From the NCBI GenBank assembly GCA_003427395.1, contig BFEA01000029.1, forward strand, positions 4,237,481 through 4,285,974: DNA of 48,494 nucleotides, in the 5' to 3' direction. Positions 42,673 through 48,494 of this stretch are shown here, one piece after another. The first letter of the stretch is position 1, and each line of letters starts with the position of its first letter. Both the position numbers and the translations under genes were made by a program. The notes under the pieces are model-generated. The model searched no databases. It had not been told where the DNA came from and saw only the letters and a program-made list of their open reading frames with translations. The DNA comes from Chara braunii (lineage: Eukaryota; Streptophyta; Charophyceae; Charales; Characeae).

Positions 42673-43479
42673 TTGCTCTCCATGGTTAAGCTATCTATGG
42701 CAACGTGGAATGTCAGGGGACTGGGGGACTCATCAGGGAGAAGGACGAAGAGCAGGAAAAAATCCTGGGTTTTCCGTAGTCATGTGGATATCCTATGCAT
42801 GCAAGAAACGAAGTTAGACGAGGAGAAACTGAGAGTAGGGGAAGATTGGTGGGACGAGCCGCAAGTCTGGTCACCGACGCGGGGCTCGAGGGGCGGAGTG
42901 AGCATCTTACTGCACAGGTCGTTTCAACCACAGGTGGTTGACGCAGAGGCAGACTTGTGGGGCTGGTGGGCATGGTTCAAGCTACAGTCCGGCAACACAG
43001 ATTGGGTCCTTATGACGATTTATGTGCCAGCTGATCCCAGTTCCAGGGTCACATTTTTTAGGACGCGGCTGTCGGTTATCCCAAAAACAGACCGGTTGGT
43101 TATCATAGGGGACTGGAACGTCTCTCTAGATGAAGCCTTGATGGAAGGGTCTCGCACTGCGGGTAGGAGGGATGTTGTAGCCCTACTGGACCTGATGCAA
43201 AAAACTAGCCTATCAGATCCCTACCGCTCACTCAATGCTGCGGACTCCGGGTACACGTGGTTCTCCAACATCAGACGCGAGAGCGGGGAGGTGACCCACA
43301 GAAGGCTGGACTACTTCCTCGCCTCCTCTTCGTTGACACAAGGCATAACAACAATCAGACCAGTGATGCACCCGATGTCGGATTATTGCCCGGTACTGGC
43401 GGAGATGGTGCTCTCCCCATCGGTGGAGAGGAGAAAGGGATATTTTAAATTAAACTCAACCTCAAGGATCCCGGCTTGA
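42673..43479 (+). pseudogene. LINE-2p AP-like endonuclease, active site altered
   Basis: This is the N-terminal domain of ORF2, which nicks target DNA. Motifs in order are WNVRGL (N-terminal Asn), MQETKL (metal-binding Glu), SRGGVSILLH, IYVPAD, IIGDWNVSLDEA, a Trp/Asn region (YTWFSN) and RRLDYFL. At the end, the His of the conserved SDH motif is Tyr (SDYCPV, residue about 238, 43384-43386), which should abolish cleavage. The frame ends just after KGYFKLN; the next frame continues the protein, so a one-base shift lies near 43450-43460. About 268 codons; the ATG in the MLSMVKLSMATWNVRG context is a plausible ORF2 start. Confidence 0.88.
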
Positions 43480-45293
43480 AGCGATGGGTAGAAGAGCACA
43501 TGGACTCCTGGAAATCGACAAGACAGGCATTTCAGTCTACAAAAGAGTGGTTTGATGGAGGGCTGGCAGTAATCTCATGCATGATGAGTGTCTGCTCAAA
43601 CGTCCTACCTAAAGGCAGAAATATCGAAGAAGAGAAGTGCAGGAAGAGGGTGGAGGAGGCAGAACGGAGAATGGAAGCCCACCCAATCTCGGAACTGGTC
43701 TGGGCAGCAGAAAGGGAGCGGAGGATGACAGAATGGGAGGGCTTGCAGGCGGCTTGGGAAGAGTTCCTGAGTATCAAAGGAATCATAGTTCAAGACAGTC
43801 TCACCAAGGAAACTTTCAAGAAATTACTACCAAGCAGCTCGTTTCAGCAAATAGTAGAGCTGAAACACCCATTCGATGCCACACTACAGGGAGCCGAGTC
43901 AACGAGCGACATGTTGGAGTACGCACACTTATACTACGCCAATATCCTGACATCTCGAAGGGGCAGCGACTCAGCATCCGTGGATCTAGCTCAGGAATCA
44001 GACATGTGGAATGACACTGAGGTTCTACTGTCTGTCGAGGAAAGGTTGGCATTGGACCGTCCGATAACTGTGGAGGAGCTGACTCAGACTGTTAAAGAAA
44101 TGGCATCCGGGAAGTGCCCAGGGATTAATGGACTGACGGTAGAGTTCTATAGAACTTGTTGGGAGGCGTTGGCACCAGCTATGGTAGAAGTGTTCAATGA
44201 AGTCCTGATTGACAGCAGGTTGGGGGAGGTGATGACCCATGGAGTCATCTCACTTCTGTTCAAGAAGGGGGACAAAGCCAGCATTCGAAACTACAGGCCT
44301 TTCTCAGTCTTGAACGTGGATTACAAAATCCTTGCTAAGACGTTGGCTCTACGGTTAGGCAGAATTCTACCGAGATTAGTGGAGAACGATCAGGGGGCAT
44401 TTGTCCAGGGCCGGTCTATATTTTTCAACATTTTGACGACAATTGAAGCATTGGAGGTGGTAAAGGCGGAAAACAACAATATAGCCATCTTGTTGTTGGA
44501 CCTAAAGAAGGCATATGACAAGGTAGGCTGGCCAGTCGTTCTAACGACTCTGCGAAAACTGGGATATGGCCAGGGTTTCTGCAAATGGATAGTTGCTATG
44601 TACACCTTTGCCACCTCCTCGGTCGCGGTTAATGGGCACCTATCACGCCCTTTTAACCTGACCCGCTCTCTCAGGCAAGGGTGCCCACTGGCCCCGCTGC
44701 TGTTCGTCTTGCAACTAGAAGTTCCCCTGAACAAGATCAGGAAACACCCTGAAATCAGAGGCATTAGACTAACACAAGATAGAGATTGCAGGGTAAAGGC
44801 TATTGCCAATGATCTATTTATGGTGACAGAGAACACAACGTCTTCGCTGAATGCTCTGAAGTCAGTCCTCGCAGAGTACTCTATCCTTTTGGAAGCACTG
44901 GTGAATTGGTCCAAATCAACTTTCATTCTGCCAGAAGTGTACTCGCTGCAAGTGGAATGGGGCATGAAGAGGGTCTCCAGTTCCTCCAGCGAACGGTTCC
45001 TAGGCGTCATGATCAACCTACAGGTGATGGGATCAGTACAAGGGTTCATCCTGCAGCAGAGAATCGTAGCTCGACTCCAGGTGTGGGGCCCAGCCGGTCA
45101 CTCGTCTCTATTTGGTCGTGCTATAGTAGTCAATGTGGCTTTATGGACACTGTTGTGGTTTGTGGGTACAGTTAGAGAAATCTCTGCAGCAATCTTGACA
45201 GCGATCCAGAGATTGGAGGTCAGGTTTTTGTGGAAGCCAAGGGCAGGGATAGATGGGGGTTTCATCACAAAGGTGGGAGTTAATAACATATGA
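43476..45293 (+). pseudogene. LINE-2p reverse transcriptase, motif C altered
   Basis: 605 open codons continue ORF2 after the frameshift. An N-terminal helical, charged part (residues 1-190) leads to the polymerase: GKCPGINGLTVEFY (about 210-225), VISLLFKKGDKASIRNYRPF (about 250-270), GAFVQGRSIFFNIL, motif A LLLDLKKAYDKVGWP, motif B SLRQGCPLAPLLFVL and motif C. Motif C reads IANDLFMV instead of the ADD type; Asn is residue 445 (44808-44810). Losing this Asp should kill polymerisation. The thumb region follows (RFLGVMIN, GRAIVVNVALW, RFLWKP). No true start codon exists; the open frame begins inside ORF2. Confidence 0.9.
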
Positions 45294-46690
45294 CAGAGAA
45301 GAAGGAGGTCTAAGTCTGATCGACCCACACAGGAAGAACGAGCTCAACTAAGAAATTGGATAGCCAAAGTAGCCACAGCAAAGCAAAGAAAGGACTGGAT
45401 ACTGCTGGCAGAGCGCATCCTGATGAGAGAATGGGAGTTCTCCAGGCCAACAGACGTATGAGTGTGCTTCTTCATGCGCTCATTCATGAATAGGAGGTTG
45501 AAGTCAAAATTTTGGGAGGCCGTCCGCAAAGCATGGAAGGATCATCCACCGGACGTACGTGCAGAGCCAATCACGATGGAAGAAATCCTCCTCCAACCTC
45601 TCTTTGATAATCCGTCCATCCTTGATGAAAGAAGGCAACCATTTTCTGTCGGGACGGAGGTAGCATCGTTTGGATTGGCGTGGATCCGAAAGGGAATCAG
45701 CCAAGTTCGGGATCTATGGTCTACTTTGTTGGGCACTTGACGCCCCTTCGCAGAAGTAAAAGCTCAGCTGCAGAATCTGAAAAGGGTAGAGCAGAACTGA
45801 GAGAGACTGTTGGCAGCGATCCCGCTTACTTGGAGACAAAAGCTGGGTCCGGAGGGTATTGACCCGGTGGGTACTTGGTACCTCCCGCCCACCCAGTCAG
45901 CTAGAGAGATAGTGTGGAAAGTCCTGGACATCACACAAAGCGGTTTCAGAAAGGTCCAGGTTTGGGAGGTCGAAGATCGTCCCTCCTCAAAGCTGATCCA
46001 GATTGGGGAACAGGAAGTGAAGAGCTGGTCGAACCCCCCACAAATACGGGTTGTGGAGAGCTCAGTCAAGAGGAGGGATGAAACGGTGTATAACTAGGTT
46101 GAAAGAGCACCTCTCAGAGATCTGATGATAGACCCTGTGGCTTGGAAATGGTCGGGAGGGACTTCAGGGCCCATGGACTTGATTTCCTTCTGAGTGAGAG
46201 AATCATACCGTAGAGCAGAGAGGCCTAGATCGCCTGCGTTGGTGGCTATTGCCAGATGGAGTGCATTCCTGACTGACGACTTACTGGGACAAGAGGCAAG
46301 GTTCAGGAAGTTGTGGAGGACATTGATAGAACTCCCCAACCCCAAACAGGCAACTGTACTTTGACTTCTATCACTGTTGGTAACACCGTCGTCAATCTGG
46401 CTGGTAAGCAGGGGTATGGAGGTCAATATGGGTTGCACTCGCTGCACCTGGCCATTTGAGTCCACCAAACATGTGTGGTGGGACTGCCCAACTTCGAAGA
46501 GAGTCTGGCAATGGTGGGAAACTCACTGGAATTAGATGGGAGGAAGAGACATAGAATGGAACGAAAAGTGGGTGCTGCTGGGGTGTTCCAGAGGAGAGGA
46601 CTGGGCTGAGAGGATGGGCGTACGTGGCACAAGTGGCCAGAGCGGTGATCTGCTCCGCAATATGGGCAGACAGGAACAGATCTCGCTTTG
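45294..46690 (+). pseudogene. LINE-2p ORF2 C-terminal region with zf-RVT-like motif
   Basis: After a stop and frame changes, ORF2 sequence resumes in open blocks 45462-45740 and 45810-46097. It continues with interruptions to a zinc-binding cluster, CTRCTWPFESTKHVWWDC, at about 46435-46490. This C..C...H....C pattern with nearby Trp residues is typical of the zf-RVT domain at the end of plant LINE ORF2 proteins. Premature stops (for example at 46191 and 46534) show decay. Confidence 0.75.
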
Positions 46691-47430
46691 AAGGATGACC
46701 GTTTTCGGTTGTGGAGATGAAGGCTTCAATCAAAAAAGGACTGAGGTAGGCTATCTGGGTCGATTGGAAAAGGAAGGTGAAACAAGGGAGAGACTCCCAT
46801 CAAGCAAGATGGCGGTTCTTGAAAACATGGGTCCAGGGGAACCGGTTGGTGGGCTTCCACAGTACCAGAGGGCTAATGATCACTCAGTGGCTAATGTAAC
46901 AGAAGACAAATAGGAGGGTGATCAGGTAAGGTATAGTGGGAAGCCTTACAGTAACCTGGGCACTCGGTTCTGAAGGCTTAGTAGTATACCCTGAGTGCCT
47001 CAGTGGAACCAGGTCACTCGGTTGGTAGGGTCACAGTGGACCAAGTAAGAGAGTGACGTAGGAGGATTGGACCCAGACCCCAGAGGGCCGGGTCCGCTGG
47101 GCCGTGGTAGTCCCAGTTGTAGGTAGCTCAGATAGGGTAGGAAAATTTTGTTCTTTATCAATACCTTAAGACCTCTGGTATGATGCTGCTAACCACTTTA
47201 ATAATTTTTCTTCAACAGGATATTGTAGTGACAGTAGGTTCACAGGATGAGCAAGGGTTATTCAAGGTCAGGAGATAGACCTTGTGTCAGGCGTAAGGCC
47301 TGTAAGCTAAGCTGGCTGATGTTGTTAGATATCTCCGGGTTGAATTGTGAGGTCTCCGGCCTCGGTTCTCTGTTTGTAATGAAGTTGTCACTGGTTATAA
47401 AAAAATAAATAAATAAAAATAAAAAATTAT
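46691..47430 (+). other. LINE-2p 3' untranslated region and tail
   Basis: Noncoding sequence. CACTCGGTT is repeated at about 46960 and 47013. It ends in an AAATA-rich simple tail (47398-47430), which serves as the poly-A end. Confidence 0.6.
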
Positions 47431-48494
47431 GTATGAAATTTTCTCATCCAAGTCTTATCTCCCTTTTTCTACCTATAAGAAATGCACCATAAGACGCACT
47501 GCCCATTATATTGTGTTCCCACACACCAACCTTGCATAAGGTTGCCACCAAACCTTATCCCGCAAAGTGAAGATTCACTTACAACGCACGAGGTTGTTGA
47601 TAATGATAGATTGAAATCGAAGGTGATTTAACTTGAGTTGTTGAATTCTCAAGCATTGGTTTCCCTCGTCTTACAAAATTTACCGACATTATTGTAATAT
47701 TTCCTCATGCATTAACTTCACCTCCTACTGGAGAATACGTGAGATTTTGTGTCTCAAGGTATTATATTGGTTTGAGCATGACTTTACTGTTGATTTGTTG
47801 AAAAATCCATTTGGGTAGTGTTGCCAGGTCGCAAAGGACCTTCGTATAGTTGATGTGAAGGTTCCTAACCTCCAATTGTTTGGGATATAGCACCTTGCAA
47901 ATTGCTGAATGCGTCTTCAACTTTCCTCTTCAACTCCCTCTTCAGCAAGTCGTCTTAGTATGCAGAAAAACCCTGCATGTTTTGTAACTTTTTATGTGTT
48001 GAGGAGTTTTTGACTTTCAATGACATGTCCCAGTGTGGAAAAAAAACGACAGTTTTTGTATCATCTAGTTTGTGTTGAAAAGTTTTGGACTTTCAATGAA
48101 ACTTCTTGACAAGTTTCCACCCATATTTAATCCTGTATATCACATGTCTTCGATAGATCGGTATCAAAACGCAGGCTAACCACCTTTGAATTTTATGCAT
48201 CAAATTATAGGATGCGTATCTTTAAGATCTTGTTAATGATTCTTTCCACATTCGCAAAAAAAAACAACAACACTTCCATCGAGGGTACCTTGATTGCGAC
48301 CACATGAAAGGTATTGAAAGTATTTTGGTCAACTGCCTTCAGTCAATCTCAAAGTTCGTGTGCCGGACCCGCCGGGATGGCGGTCCGTTAGGATGGAGAC
48401 GAAGAAGGAGGCAGAGATGGAGCTGGAGGGGACAGCGCAGCTCCGACGCAGACTCCACACGCAAGTACTCCAAGATCTGCGAAAGTGAAGAATG
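47431..48494. other. Right flank, no gene recognised
   Basis: AT-leaning sequence. A short tandem duplication with GACTTTCAATGA occurs at about 48011 and 48088. Near the end GC-rich DNA begins again, with a 31-codon frame from an ATG near 48391 (METKKEAEMELEG...). It is too short to assign and could be the edge of another element. Confidence 0.45.

Larger units (their letters stand above)
39275..47430 (+). mobile_element. L1-like LINE, nearly full length, inactive (LINE-2p)
   Basis: Plus-strand non-LTR retrotransposon of about 8.1 kb: a GC-rich 5' untranslated region, ORF1, ORF2 with endonuclease, reverse transcriptase and zinc finger, a 3' untranslated region and a short (AAAT)n-like tail near 47398-47430. 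A 0.5-kb foldback element is inserted in ORF1. The 5' boundary is set by the sharp change from AT-rich to GC-rich DNA. No target-site duplication was identified. Confidence 0.85.

Noticed and set aside
42715-42740. CTGATGAGTC on the minus strand as a second hammerhead
   Set aside because: It lies in the LINE endonuclease gene, has no GAAA box at the right distance and no paired stems.
43440-43480. Programmed frameshift between endonuclease and polymerase
   Set aside because: Plant L1 ORF2 is normally one frame; the element is otherwise dead, so a simple indel is more likely.
45418-45440. CTGATGAGAG on the plus strand as a hammerhead
   Set aside because: No stem II or GAAA box follows; it is LINE ORF2 sequence.
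48391-48486. Short Glu/Arg-rich frame at the right edge as a gene start
   Set aside because: It stops after 31 codons inside the window; a first exon cannot be excluded but nothing supports one.

Overview
The window is nuclear DNA of a eukaryote, most likely of the green plant lineage. The evidence is plant-style L1-like LINEs, a Ty3/gypsy chromovirus integrase with a chromodomain, a plant-type type III hammerhead ribozyme, and U6 and 25S rRNA pseudogenes. A charophyte alga such as Chara is an impression from the style of the LINE and gypsy proteins, not a demonstrated assignment. I found no intact host protein gene. Almost everything recognisable is a decayed mobile element or a noncoding repeat.

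Layout. 1-930: two foldback structures; the first carries a complete hammerhead ribozyme core on the minus strand. 930-5480: weak repeats, a degenerate minisatellite, and a processed U6 snRNA copy with poly-A tail and target-site duplication. 5487-14570: a minus-strand L1-like LINE (ORF1, endonuclease, reverse transcriptase, zinc-finger tail), broken by stops and insertions, with an extra truncated 3' end beside it. 14571-15990: low-complexity flank. 15994-18680: two gypsy integrase fragments in opposite orientation that meet head to head near 17.33 kb. 18681-19970: the 3' flank of the plus-strand gypsy element, with hairpins.

19980-32520 is dominated by an unclassified composite repeat, present in three collinear partial copies. 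Its most striking part is an array of about 61-bp units. Each unit holds a short hairpin with a nearly constant AACTTAT loop, while both stem sides change together from unit to unit. 29740-30210 holds U6-like 5' fragments on the minus strand. A second repeat family (called Q here) occurs at 30285-31135 and 34845-35885. The second copy adjoins 25S rRNA-like fragments in both orientations. 35886-39270 is AT-rich with no recognised gene.

39275-47430 is a plus-strand L1-like LINE with ORF1, endonuclease, reverse transcriptase and zinc-finger regions, interrupted by a 0.5-kb foldback/MITE insertion. Its endonuclease and reverse transcriptase each lack a key catalytic residue. The rest of the window is unassigned flank.

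How the parts work together: there is no pathway or operon here. LINE activity probably explains the U6 retrocopy, and nested insertion plus C-to-T type decay explains most of the broken reading frames. The noncoding elements that may still fold or act as RNA or DNA structures are the hammerhead and the hairpin arrays.
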